A stretch of 64,000 nt of DNA. It comes from Bacillus siamensis KCTC 13613. Its GTDB lineage: Bacteria; Bacillota; Bacilli; Bacillales; Bacillaceae. Made by a program: the position numbers and the translations under genes. Under the pieces are notes generated by a model. The model searched no databases. It had not been told where the DNA came from and saw nothing but the letters and a program-made list of their open reading frames with translations. Positions 1 through 7,563 of this stretch are shown piece after piece. Position 1 is the first letter of the stretch, and each line of letters opens with the position of its first letter. Location: NCBI RefSeq assembly GCF_000262045.1, contig NZ_AJVF01000040.1, positions 1 to 64,000 on the forward strand, written 5' to 3'.

Positions 1-1
1 G

Positions 2-511
2 TACGAACCCGCGCTTGCCGGAATAGCACAGGATATTGAAAATACTCACAATGTGAAGAATACGCCTTTATTGAAAAGTATTATTGAAGAGCAGAAAGAG
101 AGTGTTCTCAGGCAATCTGTCAATTCAAATGGTATTAATAAGAAAACGATAAAGCACGTATATCATGGTGAAGTTAATAGGAAAAATAAAGCTGTAGGTT
201 ATCATCATGAGAGTATGATGGGTGGCAATATAATACCTGGAACAGAAGAAGTGCCTGATATAAATGGGGTATATAGAGCTAAAGTAGAAGTAAAAGGAAT
301 AAAAAAAGTAGCAAGGTCAACTTTCTTTCCAAAAGAATGGGATAGAATAAAAGTTTACAATACAATTTCCGAAGCTTACAAAAACAAAAAACAAGTACGA
401 GATAATAAGTATATCGGCAAAACATCATCAGGGATTGATGTAGAAATGTATATTAATAAAGATGGCTCAATAGCTACTGCATATCCTTTATATAAAAAAC
501 CAAGGGAATGA
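2..511 (+). CDS. Polymorphic toxin C-terminal region, EndoU-type nuclease domain (5' partial)
   Basis: The frame is open from the first bases of the window, so this is the C-terminal 169 residues of a larger protein; the GTG at 53 is probably internal. Seen: YHGE at visible residues 54-57, GYHHE at 66-70 and a terminal TAYP motif near 159-162, the pattern of bacterial EndoU RNase toxin domains (two catalytic histidines plus a C-terminal Thr/Tyr strand). Such domains normally form the tip of LXG- or WXG-type secreted toxins in Bacillus; the N-terminal export domain would lie left of the window. The sequence is clearly more AT-rich than the core genes to the right, typical of exchangeable toxin tips. 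The next gene overlaps its stop by 4 bases and is probably the immunity gene. EndoU assignment fairly sure; RNA target unknown. Confidence 0.75.
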   Translation, partial: YEPALAGIAQDIENTHNVKNTPLLKSIIEEQKESVLRQSVNSNGINKKTIKHVYHGEVNRKNKAVGYHHESMMGGNIIPGTEEVPDINGVYRAKVEVKGIKKVARSTFFPKEWDRIKVYNTISEAYKNKKQVRDNKYIGKTSSGIDVEMYINKDGSIATAYPLYKKPRE

Positions 512-864
512 TTGAATTTATTATGGAATATTCATTTGAATGTAAAAGAGACCATTTAGGATACTTACGAGTAGTTCTCCCCGCAGGGTTAGAATACTTT
601 TCTGACTTCATTGAAGACATTGTTTCGGTAGATGAAGCTGATGAATACTTGAAAATGATTCAAGACGTATTGGATGGTTCTTCTGAAGAATATGAGATTC
701 AACTAAATACAACCATTGCATATATAAAAGAAGATCAAACAGTCATAGAACACCTTTATACAGAAAATGAAAACGATAGAAGCTCCATGGAGACAGAAAA
801 ATTCAAAAAACTTATACTCGACTGGAGAGACAAGATCCCCCAAAGGTATAAGAGTGATGATTAA
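508..864 (+). CDS. Probable immunity protein for the EndoU toxin
   Basis: 118-residue acidic soluble protein (many Asp/Glu, no signal peptide or membrane segment). Its ATG overlaps the toxin stop codon (ATGA), implying translational coupling, which is the usual arrangement for a toxin tip and its cognate immunity protein. A second in-frame ATG at 523 is possible; the AAGGGA at 502-507 is badly spaced for both, which favours coupling. I do not recognise the family with certainty; the function is inferred from position, size and acidity only. It is followed directly by a strong terminator, so the toxin and this gene end one transcription unit. Confidence 0.65.
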   Translation: MIEFIMEYSFECKRDHLGYLRVVLPAGLEYFSDFIEDIVSVDEADEYLKMIQDVLDGSSEEYEIQLNTTIAYIKEDQTVIEHLYTENENDRSSMETEKFKKLILDWRDKIPQRYKSDD

Positions 865-870
865 AACTTT

Positions 871-900
871 AGGTCCCTTGAAATTCAAGGGACCTTTTTA
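871..900 (+). terminator. Rho-independent terminator of the toxin/immunity unit
   Basis: A near-perfect inverted repeat with 12-base arms (AGGTCCCTTGAA / TTCAAGGGACCT) is followed by a run of Ts, six bases after the immunity gene stop codon. Confidence 0.9.
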
Positions 901-1073
901 TTACCTTAATACCGCTTCAAGTTTCACTTTGTTTTCGATCCGCAGTTACTATCTGGAGAACTCATAAGGAACGGTCTGACGAATTTTTGGTTTTCAGTGC
1001 ATAATAGCTATCAATGCCATTTCCTTGCCCTTCTTACTGGAATAATGTAAGCCTCTAGAGCCGTTTCAATAAA
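901..1073. other. Intergenic stretch without recognisable gene
   Basis: Between the toxin/immunity terminator and the tRNA terminator I see no convincing reading frame, RNA gene or long repeat. It joins the accessory toxin DNA to the tRNA-Val gene and could hold a decayed remnant, but nothing specific supports that. Confidence 0.4.
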
Positions 1074-1103
1074 AAGTAAAAAACCCTTGCTACGCAAGGG
1101 TTT
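1074..1103 (-). terminator. Terminator of tRNA-Val
   Basis: On the minus strand AACCCTTGC, a GTA loop and GCAAGGGTT are followed by a T-rich tail, just downstream of the tRNA 3' end. Confidence 0.85.
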
Positions 1104-1109
1104 CGGCTA

Positions 1110-1182
1110 TGATTCCGACTGGGCTCGAACCAGCGACCTCTACCCTGTCAAGGTAGCGCTCTCCCAGCTGAGCTACGGAATC
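1110..1182 (-). tRNA. tRNA-Val (GAC anticodon)
   Basis: On the minus strand a 73-nt cloverleaf is visible: acceptor stem GATTCCG/CGGAATC with discriminator A, D-arm region TAGCTCAGCTGGGAGAGC, anticodon stem CTACC/GGTAG enclosing loop TTGACAG (anticodon GAC, decoding GUC) and T-arm GGTTCGAGCC. The CCA end is not encoded. It is a single-gene unit with its own strong promoter and terminator. B. subtilis carries a lone valine tRNA near this map position. Confidence 0.95.
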
Positions 1183-1231
1183 ATGATATGTATGTGTTGC
1201 TGGGTATGTTGTTGTCTCTCTGACATTTATA

Positions 1232-1260
1232 ATTATATATCCTGCTTAGCCGTTCGTCAA
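1232..1260 (-). promoter_or_regulatory. Sigma-A promoter of tRNA-Val
   Basis: Minus-strand TTGACG (-35, at 1255-1260), a 17-base spacer and TATAAT (-10, at 1232-1237), about 50 bases upstream of the mature tRNA. Near-consensus, as expected for a tRNA promoter. Confidence 0.85.
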
Positions 1261-1277
1261 CACTTTTTTATCAAAAA

Positions 1278-1315
1278 TAAAAAAAGGGGCGGCGCTCAAT
1301 TGGCGCCGCCCTTTT
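1278..1315 (-). terminator. Terminator of metIC
   Basis: Inverted repeat with 9-bp GC-rich arms (GGGCGGCGC/GCGCCGCCC at 1287-1295 and 1303-1311) followed on the minus strand by Ts, immediately after metC. Confidence 0.9.
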
Positions 1316-1318
1316 CAT

Positions 1319-2494
1319 TTATAATCTGACTTTGGCGGGAGTTATTTTTTTCAATGCCTGTTCGAAGTCGCGTTCTAAATCTTCGGCGTTTTCGACTCCG
1401 ACGCTCAGGCGCAGAAGGCCGTCTGTGATGCCGCGTTTTTCCCTCTCCGCTTTCGGCATGGCGGCATGCGACATAGTTGCAGGGTATGAGAGAATGGATT
1501 CAACGGCGCCGAGGCTGACCGCAAATACCGGAAGAGATACATTTTCGACCAGCTTTTTGACGGCTTCTTTGCTTTCCAGTTCAAAGGACAGGACGGCGCC
1601 CGCTCCGCTTGCTTGCCGTTTATGGGTATCGGCTCCCGGGTGTCCGACAAGGCCGGGATAATAAACGTTTTTGACGGCGGGGTGCCCGTCAAAAAAGGCA
1701 GCCAGCCGTTCAGCCGTCCGGCTCGCTTTTTCCAGTCTGACCTGCAACGTTTTTAAGCCTCTCAATACGAGCCAGCAGTCCTGTACGCCGAGCACCGCTC
1801 CAAATGAGTTTTGCAGCTTATACAGCTGATTGCCGAGCTCTTCATCCTTGACGGCGGCAAGGCCTGACAGCACATCGCTGTGGCCGCTTAAAAATTTCGT
1901 CGCGCTGTGAAGCACGATATCTACGCCGAGATCAAGCGGCCGCTGCAGTGCAGGCGTCATGAAAGTGTTGTCAAGGTATGTCAGACAGCCGTGTTCTTTT
2001 GCCAGCTCGACGACGGCTTTAATGTCCGTGATGCCGAGCGTCGGGTTTGACGGTGTTTCCATATAGATGGCTTTCGTATTCGGCCGGATGGCGCGGGCAA
2101 CCGCTTCTGTGTCCGTCATATCGACAAAAGTGTGTTCGATTCCGAAACGGGACAGCACTTCTGTCACCATGCGGAATGTTCCGCCGTACACATCCTCCGT
2201 GACAAGAACATGGTCGCCTTGGGATAAGAGCAGAAACGCCGTCGAAATCGCCGCCATTCCGGAGCTGAAAGCAAAACCTCTCGTTCCGCCTTCAAGACCT
2301 GCGATCGTTTCTTCAAGCGCTGTTCTTGTCGGTGTGCCTGAGCGGCTGTAGTCATATGTCCCGAATTCTTCAAAGGAAGACTGATGAAATGTGGAAGCAT
2401 GCTGAATCGGCACGCTGACGGCTCCTGTAGCTCCGTCAGTTTTAAATGGATTGTGCACGAGCTGGGTTTCCAGCGTCCAATTTTGATTACTCAT
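1319..2494 (-). CDS. metC: Cystathionine beta-lyase MetC
   Basis: 391 residues, normal length for a PLP-dependent Cys/Met-metabolism (gamma family) enzyme. It cleaves cystathionine to homocysteine, pyruvate and ammonia in methionine synthesis. The PLP lysine is K200 in SATKF, preceded by the cofactor-contacting Asp of YLDNTF (near 175); the FSSGMAA glycine-rich segment lies at 76-82. It overlaps the upstream metI by 8 bases, so the two are co-translated, and is controlled by the SAM-I riboswitch ahead of metI. Corresponds to B. subtilis YjcJ/MetC. MetI and MetC are paralogues; the gene order metI-metC and sequence type decide the assignment. Confidence 0.93.
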   Translation of the reverse strand: MSNQNWTLETQLVHNPFKTDGATGAVSVPIQHASTFHQSSFEEFGTYDYSRSGTPTRTALEETIAGLEGGTRGFAFSSGMAAISTAFLLLSQGDHVLVTEDVYGGTFRMVTEVLSRFGIEHTFVDMTDTEAVARAIRPNTKAIYMETPSNPTLGITDIKAVVELAKEHGCLTYLDNTFMTPALQRPLDLGVDIVLHSATKFLSGHSDVLSGLAAVKDEELGNQLYKLQNSFGAVLGVQDCWLVLRGLKTLQVRLEKASRTAERLAAFFDGHPAVKNVYYPGLVGHPGADTHKRQASGAGAVLSFELESKEAVKKLVENVSLPVFAVSLGAVESILSYPATMSHAAMPKAEREKRGITDGLLRLSVGVENAEDLERDFEQALKKITPAKVRL

Positions 2495-3608
2495 ATGACA
2501 CGGCCCCCTCTTTTACTTGCTGTAACGCCTGCTTTACATCCCGCTTCAAATCTTCTGCATGTTCAATTCCCACTGAAAATCTCAGCAGGCGGTTGCAGAC
2601 GCCGTTTGCGATACGGATATCTTCCGGAATGTCCATGTGCGTCTGTGTCGCGGGGTATGTAATAAAGCTTTCCACCCCGCCGAGACTTTCTGCAAAACAG
2701 ATCGTTTTCAGCGCCTTTAAAAATGGATTGACCCATTCCTCTTTTTGCAGCCGGAAAGAAAGCATTCCGCCTCTTCCGGGATATAACACGTCGGCGATTT
2801 CTTCTTCCTGTTCTAAAAATTCTGCAAGTTCACGGGCGTTTTCTTCATGACGCCGCATTCTGAGCCCGAGTGTTTTCATCCCTCTCATTAAAAGCCACGA
2901 ATCAAACGGCGGGAGAACGGCTCCGATCGCATTTTGGTGATTAAACATGATGTCGCCGAGCTCTTCATCCTTTACGACAGCAAGACCGGCAAGGAGATCA
3001 TTGTGCCCGCCTAAATATTTTGTGGCGCTGTGAATGACGATATCGGCTCCCAGTTCAAGCGGGCGCTGGATGACCGGGGTATAAAACGTATTATCGACAA
3101 TCAAGAGCAGGCCGGCTTCTTTCGTAATCCGGGCGATTTTTTCAATGTCCGCCTCCTGCATTAACGGGTTTGTAGGCGTTTCAACAAATACCGCTTTCGT
3201 GTTTTCCGTTAATTTGGAGCGTAAACAGTCTTCATCGCTGAAATCATCGTAAATAAAGCTTAAGCCGTATTTTCTCCATTCATTTTCAAACAAACGGTAT
3301 GTGCCTCCGTATAAATCGGAGGATACAATCAATTCATCCCCGCTTTTAAATAAAGCCATAATCGTTTGAATGGCTGCCATTCCCGAGCTGAAAGCAAAGC
3401 CTCTCGCACCGTTTTCCAACACGGCGATAGCGTCTTCAACGAGCTGGCGTGTCGGGTTTTTCGTGCGCACGTAATCAAAACCTGTAGATTCTCCTATTCC
3501 TCTATGTCGGTAAGCGGTGGACAGATAAATCGGCGGACTGACCGTTCCTGTTGCTTCTTCGCTTCTATTTCCAATTTGGGCTAATTTTGTTTCAACATGC
3601 TGCGTCAT
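2487..3608 (-). CDS. metI: Cystathionine gamma-synthase / O-acetylhomoserine thiol-lyase MetI
   Basis: 373 residues, gamma-family PLP enzyme. It joins an O-acylhomoserine with cysteine (cystathionine) or sulfide (homocysteine). The PLP lysine is K197 in HSATKYLGG, with the phosphate-binding FSSGMAA at 73-79 and a cofactor Asp in VDNTF near 172. Corresponds to B. subtilis YjcI/MetI. First gene of the metI-metC operon, directly behind a SAM-I riboswitch and terminator, so expression should fall when S-adenosylmethionine is abundant. ATG start preceded by a weak AAAGGATGG-type ribosome site. Confidence 0.93.
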   Translation of the reverse strand: MTQHVETKLAQIGNRSEEATGTVSPPIYLSTAYRHRGIGESTGFDYVRTKNPTRQLVEDAIAVLENGARGFAFSSGMAAIQTIMALFKSGDELIVSSDLYGGTYRLFENEWRKYGLSFIYDDFSDEDCLRSKLTENTKAVFVETPTNPLMQEADIEKIARITKEAGLLLIVDNTFYTPVIQRPLELGADIVIHSATKYLGGHNDLLAGLAVVKDEELGDIMFNHQNAIGAVLPPFDSWLLMRGMKTLGLRMRRHEENARELAEFLEQEEEIADVLYPGRGGMLSFRLQKEEWVNPFLKALKTICFAESLGGVESFITYPATQTHMDIPEDIRIANGVCNRLLRFSVGIEHAEDLKRDVKQALQQVKEGAVSYE

Positions 3609-3635
3609 CAGTAAGCACCATCCTTTTCAAAAATA

Positions 3636-3803
3636 AAAAAGCTCCCTCTTCATAAGAAGAAGGAGCTTTTCTCTTCCTCTTATCTTCCAAGCATGTGAAT
3701 CGCTTGCTGGATTTAGCACCTTGGCACTTTGCCTTCCCGCGGCAAAGCAAACCGGTTGCTGAGGTTTCAAAGGGCCAGTCCCTCCACCTCTCGTGATAAG
3801 AAT
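3636..3803 (-). promoter_or_regulatory. SAM-I (S-box) riboswitch with terminator, leader of metIC
   Basis: On the minus strand the leader begins with CTTATCACGAGAGGTGGAGG and contains ACTGGCCC and AAACCTCAGCAACCGG, the hallmark S-box sequences, closed by a P1 helix (CTTATC/GATAAG). Downstream, at 3636-3670, a terminator hairpin (AGCTCC...GGAGCT followed by Ts) precedes metI. SAM binding is known to stabilise the aptamer and allow termination. Confidence 0.95.
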
Positions 3804-3829
3804 ATTGTTTTGTATTTTCTGATTGTTCT

Positions 3830-3858
3830 ATATTAACGCACTATAAAATGGATTTCAA
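3830..3858 (-). promoter_or_regulatory. Sigma-A promoter of metIC
   Basis: Minus-strand TTGAAA (3853-3858), 17-base spacer, TAATAT (3830-3835), placing the start about 20 bases before the S-box P1 helix. Confidence 0.8.
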
Positions 3859-3923
3859 CAACTTTTTAATTTTCTGAACTCTCGCAAGAAGTGCATCTGA
3901 AGAAAGAAATTTCTAATAATTCA

Positions 3924-3932
3924 TGGTACAAT
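3924..3932 (+). promoter_or_regulatory. Probable extended -10 promoter of yjcHGF
   Basis: TGGTACAAT is an extended -10 element (TGn-TACAAT) 45 bases before the yjcH GTG start. The matching -35 region is poor, as is common with extended -10 promoters. Confidence 0.5.
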
Positions 3933-3976
3933 AGGGAAAAACCATCAAGACAAGAAGCGGCCTGGAGGAATGCGAA

Positions 3977-4699
3977 GTGGCACCGAAAACCGGAATCATT
4001 CATGAGAAAAAACTTTTCTCTCATGAGCTTGAAGAAGAAATGACCGTTTTGGTCTACCTGCCCAACACTTACTCCCCTCTGTATAAATATCATACGGTCA
4101 TCGCCCAGGACGGCCATGATTATTTCAGATTAGGGAGGATCGGGCGGCAGGCGGAAGAGCTCATGTCAAAAGGGGAAATTGACCGCTGCATCATTATCGG
4201 CGTCCCATATAAAAATGTGCGGGAGCGAAGAAACACATACCATCCCGAAGGCTCTAAGTTCGCCTCATATAAACGGTTTATCGCAAATGAGCTCGTTCCT
4301 TTTATCGACAAAGAATATCCGACTTATCAAGTCGGATACGGCCGCACCATGATCGGGGATTCCCTCGGCGGAACCGTCTCGCTCATGACGGCGATTGACT
4401 ATCCGAACATGTTTGGAAACGTCATCATGCAGTCTCCGTATGTTGACGGGCACGTGCTGGATGCCGTCCGGCAGTCGGAGGATCTCAAACAGATTTCCGT
4501 TTATCATCAAATCGGAGAAAAAGAAACCGATGTCCACACGACGGACGGCCAGGTGCTTGATTTCACCGCGCCGAACGAAGAGCTCAAACAGCTGCTGGAA
4601 AGCAAACAGTCTGAATACACGTATGAAACCTTTGACGGGGATCATAAATGGACATACTGGCAGCCGCTCATCACGCCGGCGCTGAAAAAAATGCTGTAA
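3977..4699 (+). CDS. yjcH: Esterase-D-like alpha/beta hydrolase YjcH
   Basis: 240 residues, putative esterase family (enterochelin esterase/esterase D type). Nucleophile elbow GDSLGG with S129, and a likely catalytic histidine H223 in FDGDHKWTYW. No signal peptide, so cytosolic. GTG start preceded by GGAGG. First gene of a tight yjcH-yjcG-yjcF unit. In B. subtilis the same trio lies beside metIC; the substrate is unknown. Confidence 0.85.
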   Translation: MAPKTGIIHEKKLFSHELEEEMTVLVYLPNTYSPLYKYHTVIAQDGHDYFRLGRIGRQAEELMSKGEIDRCIIIGVPYKNVRERRNTYHPEGSKFASYKRFIANELVPFIDKEYPTYQVGYGRTMIGDSLGGTVSLMTAIDYPNMFGNVIMQSPYVDGHVLDAVRQSEDLKQISVYHQIGEKETDVHTTDGQVLDFTAPNEELKQLLESKQSEYTYETFDGDHKWTYWQPLITPALKKML

Positions 4700-4723
4700 C
4701 CATTCATTAAGGAGGGAACTTTC

Positions 4724-5239
4724 ATGAAATACGGTATTGTTTTATTTCCATCAAAAAAATTACAGGATCTCGCAAATTCGTACCGGAAACGCTACGACCC
4801 GAGCTACGCGCTCATACCGCCGCATCTGACGGTAAGAGATCCGTTTGAAGCGACAGAACAGGAAATCGAGCAGATCGTATCACAGCTGAGACAGACGGCG
4901 AAAGAGTCGCATCCGCTCGTTCTGAAGATCACAAAATACAGCTCGTTTTCTCCTGTGAATAATGTGATATATATGAAAGCGGAGCCGACGGAGGAATTAA
5001 AAACTCTGAGTGAGAAATGCTATTCAGGAGCATTGTCCGGTAAGCCGGAATACAGCTTCGTTCCGCATGTCACGGTCGGCCAGAAGCTGTCGTCAGATGA
5101 ACATTCCGACGTACTCGGACAGCTGAAAATGCAGGACATTTCCCACGAAGAAGTCATCGACCGTTTTCACCTGCTGTATCAGCTGGATAACGGCTCATGG
5201 ACTGTGTACGAAACATTTTTATTAGGCGGAGGAGAATAA
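4724..5239 (+). CDS. yjcG: 2H phosphoesterase family protein YjcG
   Basis: 171 residues with the two HxTx motifs that define the 2H (LigT-like, 2'-5' RNA ligase/cyclic phosphodiesterase) fold: HLTV at 34-37 and HVTV at 115-118. Its length equals the B. subtilis YjcG family. Good ribosome site (AAGGAGGG) 8 bases before ATG. The substrate is unknown; related enzymes open 2',3'-cyclic nucleotide bonds. It lies 24 bases after yjcH and ends 4 bases before yjcF, so is probably cotranscribed. Confidence 0.88.
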   Translation: MKYGIVLFPSKKLQDLANSYRKRYDPSYALIPPHLTVRDPFEATEQEIEQIVSQLRQTAKESHPLVLKITKYSSFSPVNNVIYMKAEPTEELKTLSEKCYSGALSGKPEYSFVPHVTVGQKLSSDEHSDVLGQLKMQDISHEEVIDRFHLLYQLDNGSWTVYETFLLGGGE

Positions 5240-5243
5240 CTGT

Positions 5244-5675
5244 TTGGAAGCCATCGTTGCAAAAACTGAAAAACATCTGAACGACGCTTTTTTCGTCAGA
5301 AAAGAGGTCTTTGTTAAAGAGCAGCACGTTCCGGAAGAAGAGGAAATTGATCAATTCGAAGACGCGTCAGAGCATATTGTCATTTATGACGGCGGTCAGC
5401 CGGTCGGAGCCGGCAGATGGCGCTTGAAAGACGGGCGCGGAAAATTAGAGCGTATCTGCGTGATGAAAAGCCACCGCTCTCTCGGTGTCGGAGCCATCAT
5501 GATGCAGGCGCTTGAAAAAGCGGCGGCCGCCCAGGGCGCCGGCAGCTTTATCTTACATGCGCAGACGCAGGCGGTTCCGTTTTATGAAAAACAAGGGTAC
5601 CGCGTCACATCCGGCGAAGAATTTCTCGATGCCGGCATCCCCCACCTGGAAATGATAAAGGAACACAAACGATAA
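5244..5675 (+). CDS. yjcF: GNAT-family N-acetyltransferase YjcF
   Basis: 143 residues, single GNAT domain; the acetyl-CoA loop is in the segment LERICVMKSHRSLGVGAIMM (about 71-90), followed by the C-terminal FYEKQGYR strand. The start is a TTG at 5244, chosen because GGCGGAGGAG lies just upstream and because it gives the family length. Only four bases separate it from yjcG. Acceptor unknown. A strong terminator follows. Confidence 0.85.
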   Translation: MEAIVAKTEKHLNDAFFVRKEVFVKEQHVPEEEEIDQFEDASEHIVIYDGGQPVGAGRWRLKDGRGKLERICVMKSHRSLGVGAIMMQALEKAAAAQGAGSFILHAQTQAVPFYEKQGYRVTSGEEFLDAGIPHLEMIKEHKR

Positions 5676-5681
5676 AATCAA

Positions 5682-5717
5682 AAGCACTCCTGCTGATATG
5701 GCAGGAGTGCTTTTTTT
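5682..5717 (+). terminator. Terminator of yjcHGF
   Basis: Perfect stem AAGCACTCCTGC/GCAGGAGTGCTT followed by seven or more Ts. Confidence 0.93.
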
Positions 5718-5737
5718 ATGAAAATATTACTTTTTCA

Positions 5738-5822
5738 TGAATTTTATTGAATTTTATGGAAGGTTGATGTATGTTTAGTATACGAAGTATTACAATTCAT
5801 ACAAAAAATACAATTCACACAA
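5738..5822 (+). promoter_or_regulatory. Repeat-rich control region ahead of the AbrB/ABC operon
   Basis: Two copies of TGAATTTTAT abut exactly (5738-5747 and 5748-5757). Further down TACAATTCATACAA (5791-5804) recurs as TACAATTCACACAA (5809-5822), an 18-base period, ending at the GGAGG ribosome site. TACAAT in these repeats could also be the -10 element. No second gene reads from this region, so the repeats are probably operator sites, perhaps for the AbrB-like protein itself; that is inference. Confidence 0.5.
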
Positions 5823-5835
5823 CGGAGGGATACAC

Positions 5836-6069
5836 ATGACAGCACCTAAAGGAAAGCATATATTCGGGACCGTTAAAGTTGGCACAAAAGGCCAGATTGT
5901 CATTCCTAAAGAAGCAAGAGATGTTTTTGATATAAATCCCGGGGACTCACTGCTTATGCTCGGGGATGACCAGCAGGGTATCGCACTTGTTAAACAAGAA
6001 CTCTTTTTCGAATTTGCAAAAGATATTTTAAACGCAAAGCAAATTGACGCAGATGGCGAGGATGAGTAA
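5836..6069 (+). CDS. AbrB/SpoVT-family transcriptional regulator
   Basis: 77 residues. An AbrB-type swapped-hairpin DNA-binding domain (VKVGTKGQIVIPKEARDVF, about 13-31, then the GDSLLMLGDD strand) fills most of the protein; the short C terminus is acidic. Its stop codon TAA abuts the ATG of the ABC ATPase gene, so the three genes form an operon; it most likely controls the exporter behind it. Related regulator-transporter pairs occur in Firmicutes exporters. No B. subtilis 168 counterpart at this place comes to mind. Strong GGAGGG ribosome site. Confidence 0.85.
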   Translation: MTAPKGKHIFGTVKVGTKGQIVIPKEARDVFDINPGDSLLMLGDDQQGIALVKQELFFEFAKDILNAKQIDADGEDE

Positions 6070-6807
6070 ATGCACGCGATTGAGCTGAAGCAATTAACGA
6101 AACATTATAAAGAAACCGCCGCCGTTGACCGTCTTGATTTTTCAGTTGAAAAAGGAGAATTTTTCGCTTTACTCGGTGAGAACGGAGCTGGAAAAACGAC
6201 ATTAATCAGCATGCTTTGCGGCCTCCTTTCTCCGGATGAAGGTGATGCATCAGTGCTCGGCTTCAGCATTTTGACTGATTTGGATAAAATTAAACCGAAA
6301 ATGAATATATCTCCGCAGGAAACAGCCATTGCCCCTCATTTAACAGTACGGGAAAACTTAGAGTTTATAGCCGGAGTCTACGGAATTCCAAAAAAAGAAG
6401 GAAAAAAAAGAACGGATGAGATGCTTGAATTGTTTCAATTAAAAGAGAAAGAAAGAGCAAAAACAAAAACATTATCAGGCGGAATGCAGCGCCGGCTCAG
6501 CATCGCCATGGGTATGATTACAAAGCCGGATATTTATTTCTTAGATGAGCCGACATTAGGGCTGGACGTCCGTTCACGCCGCGAGTTGTGGAAAAATCTT
6601 GAGGCATTAAAGGGAGACATGACGATTATTTTAACGACACACTATTTAGAAGAGGCCGAAGCCCTGGCAGACCGTATTTGCATTTTAGAAAATGGGACAT
6701 TAAAAGCACTGGGTACGGCAGAGGCTCTGAAAAAGCAAACTCATTCAGCCACATTTGAAGATGCCTTTTTAGCGATTTGTGACGGGGAGGCGGGTCTTTA
6801 TGCTTGA
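6070..6807 (+). CDS. ABC transporter ATP-binding protein
   Basis: 245 residues with all nucleotide-binding motifs: Walker A GENGAGKTT near 36-44, Q-loop in ISPQE, signature LSGGMQRR near 135-142, Walker B IYFLDEPTLGLD near 155-166 and the H-loop TTHYLEEAE. The type is the ABC-2/DrrA exporter family (drugs, peptides, lipids). It has no membrane segment and pairs with the permease that follows, whose start codon lies inside its last codons. Substrate unknown. Confidence 0.9.
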   Translation: MHAIELKQLTKHYKETAAVDRLDFSVEKGEFFALLGENGAGKTTLISMLCGLLSPDEGDASVLGFSILTDLDKIKPKMNISPQETAIAPHLTVRENLEFIAGVYGIPKKEGKKRTDEMLELFQLKEKERAKTKTLSGGMQRRLSIAMGMITKPDIYFLDEPTLGLDVRSRRELWKNLEALKGDMTIILTTHYLEEAEALADRICILENGTLKALGTAEALKKQTHSATFEDAFLAICDGEAGLYA

Positions 6808-7522
6808 TTTCGCCATACGCAACCGCAAAGAGATTTTTCGTGATCCCCTATCTATCATCCTTGGAATCGCACTGCCTGTTATTCTATTGTTTCTGTTTAC
6901 GGCGATTGAGAAAAATGCGCCGCTTGACACCTTTAAAGTCCAGCATTTAGCACCCGGACTCATTGTTTTCGGCTTTGCTTTCCTTACGATGTTCTCTGCA
7001 TTGCTGATCGCAAAAGACAAACAGACCGCTCTTCTGACCCGTTTGTTTGCTTCCCCTTTAAAAACAGCCGATTATGTTATCGGTTATGCACTGCCGATGC
7101 TGCCGCTGGCCGTTTTACAAATTGTCATTTGTTTTACCGCAGCAGCGGCTGCCGGTTTGTCAGCCGAATGGATCAATCTTCTCGCCGGTATCGCTGTACT
7201 GCTGCCGATTGCGATGATGTCCGTTTTCTTCGGTTTATGTTTAGGGGCTGTGTTTACGGACAAACAAATTTCGGGTATCGGAACGATTTATATAACACTC
7301 GTGCAATTTCTGGGCGGAGCTTGGATGGATGTTAATCTGCTCGGTGAGACGTTCAGACATATTGCTTATGCCTTGCCGTTTATCCACTCGATCGAGCTGG
7401 CCCAGGAAGTCATATCCGGAGATTATTCTTCATTTCATCAGCATGTTTGGCCGATAGCGGGATATACCGTTTTGGCGCTTGCACTTGCTTTCCTCAGTTT
7501 TATAAAAATTAGGAAGAGATAA
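6800..7522 (+). CDS. ABC-2 type transporter permease
   Basis: About 240 residues with six hydrophobic segments, including LSIILGIALPVILLFLF near the N terminus and a C-terminal helix, ending in basic KIRKR; this is the ABC-2 membrane permease pattern. The ATG at 6800 is chosen because GGGGAGGCGGG lies seven bases before it; a GTG at 6779 would only add seven residues inside the ATPase gene. It overlaps the ATPase gene by 8 bases. With the ATPase it should form a homodimeric exporter. Confidence 0.87.
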   Translation: MLDFAIRNRKEIFRDPLSIILGIALPVILLFLFTAIEKNAPLDTFKVQHLAPGLIVFGFAFLTMFSALLIAKDKQTALLTRLFASPLKTADYVIGYALPMLPLAVLQIVICFTAAAAAGLSAEWINLLAGIAVLLPIAMMSVFFGLCLGAVFTDKQISGIGTIYITLVQFLGGAWMDVNLLGETFRHIAYALPFIHSIELAQEVISGDYSSFHQHVWPIAGYTVLALALAFLSFIKIRKR

Positions 7523-7525
7523 AAA

Positions 7526-7562
7526 AAGCCGGCACTCCGTAATGGGAGCGCCGGTCTTCTTT
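7526..7562. terminator. Bidirectional terminator between ABC permease and metallo-beta-lactamase gene
   Basis: GC-rich hairpin (CCGGCACTCC / GGGAGCGCCGG, one mismatch) flanked by A-run on the left and T-run on the right, between convergent genes. Confidence 0.85.
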
Positions 7563-7563
7563 T

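Noticed and set aside
767-967. 66-codon plus-strand frame overlapping the immunity gene end
   Set aside because: It runs through the strong terminator at 871-900 and has no ribosome site; a shadow frame.
1087-1329. 80-codon plus-strand frame across the tRNA-Val region
   Set aside because: Covers the tRNA gene, its promoter and the metC terminator; no ribosome site and a typical noise composition.
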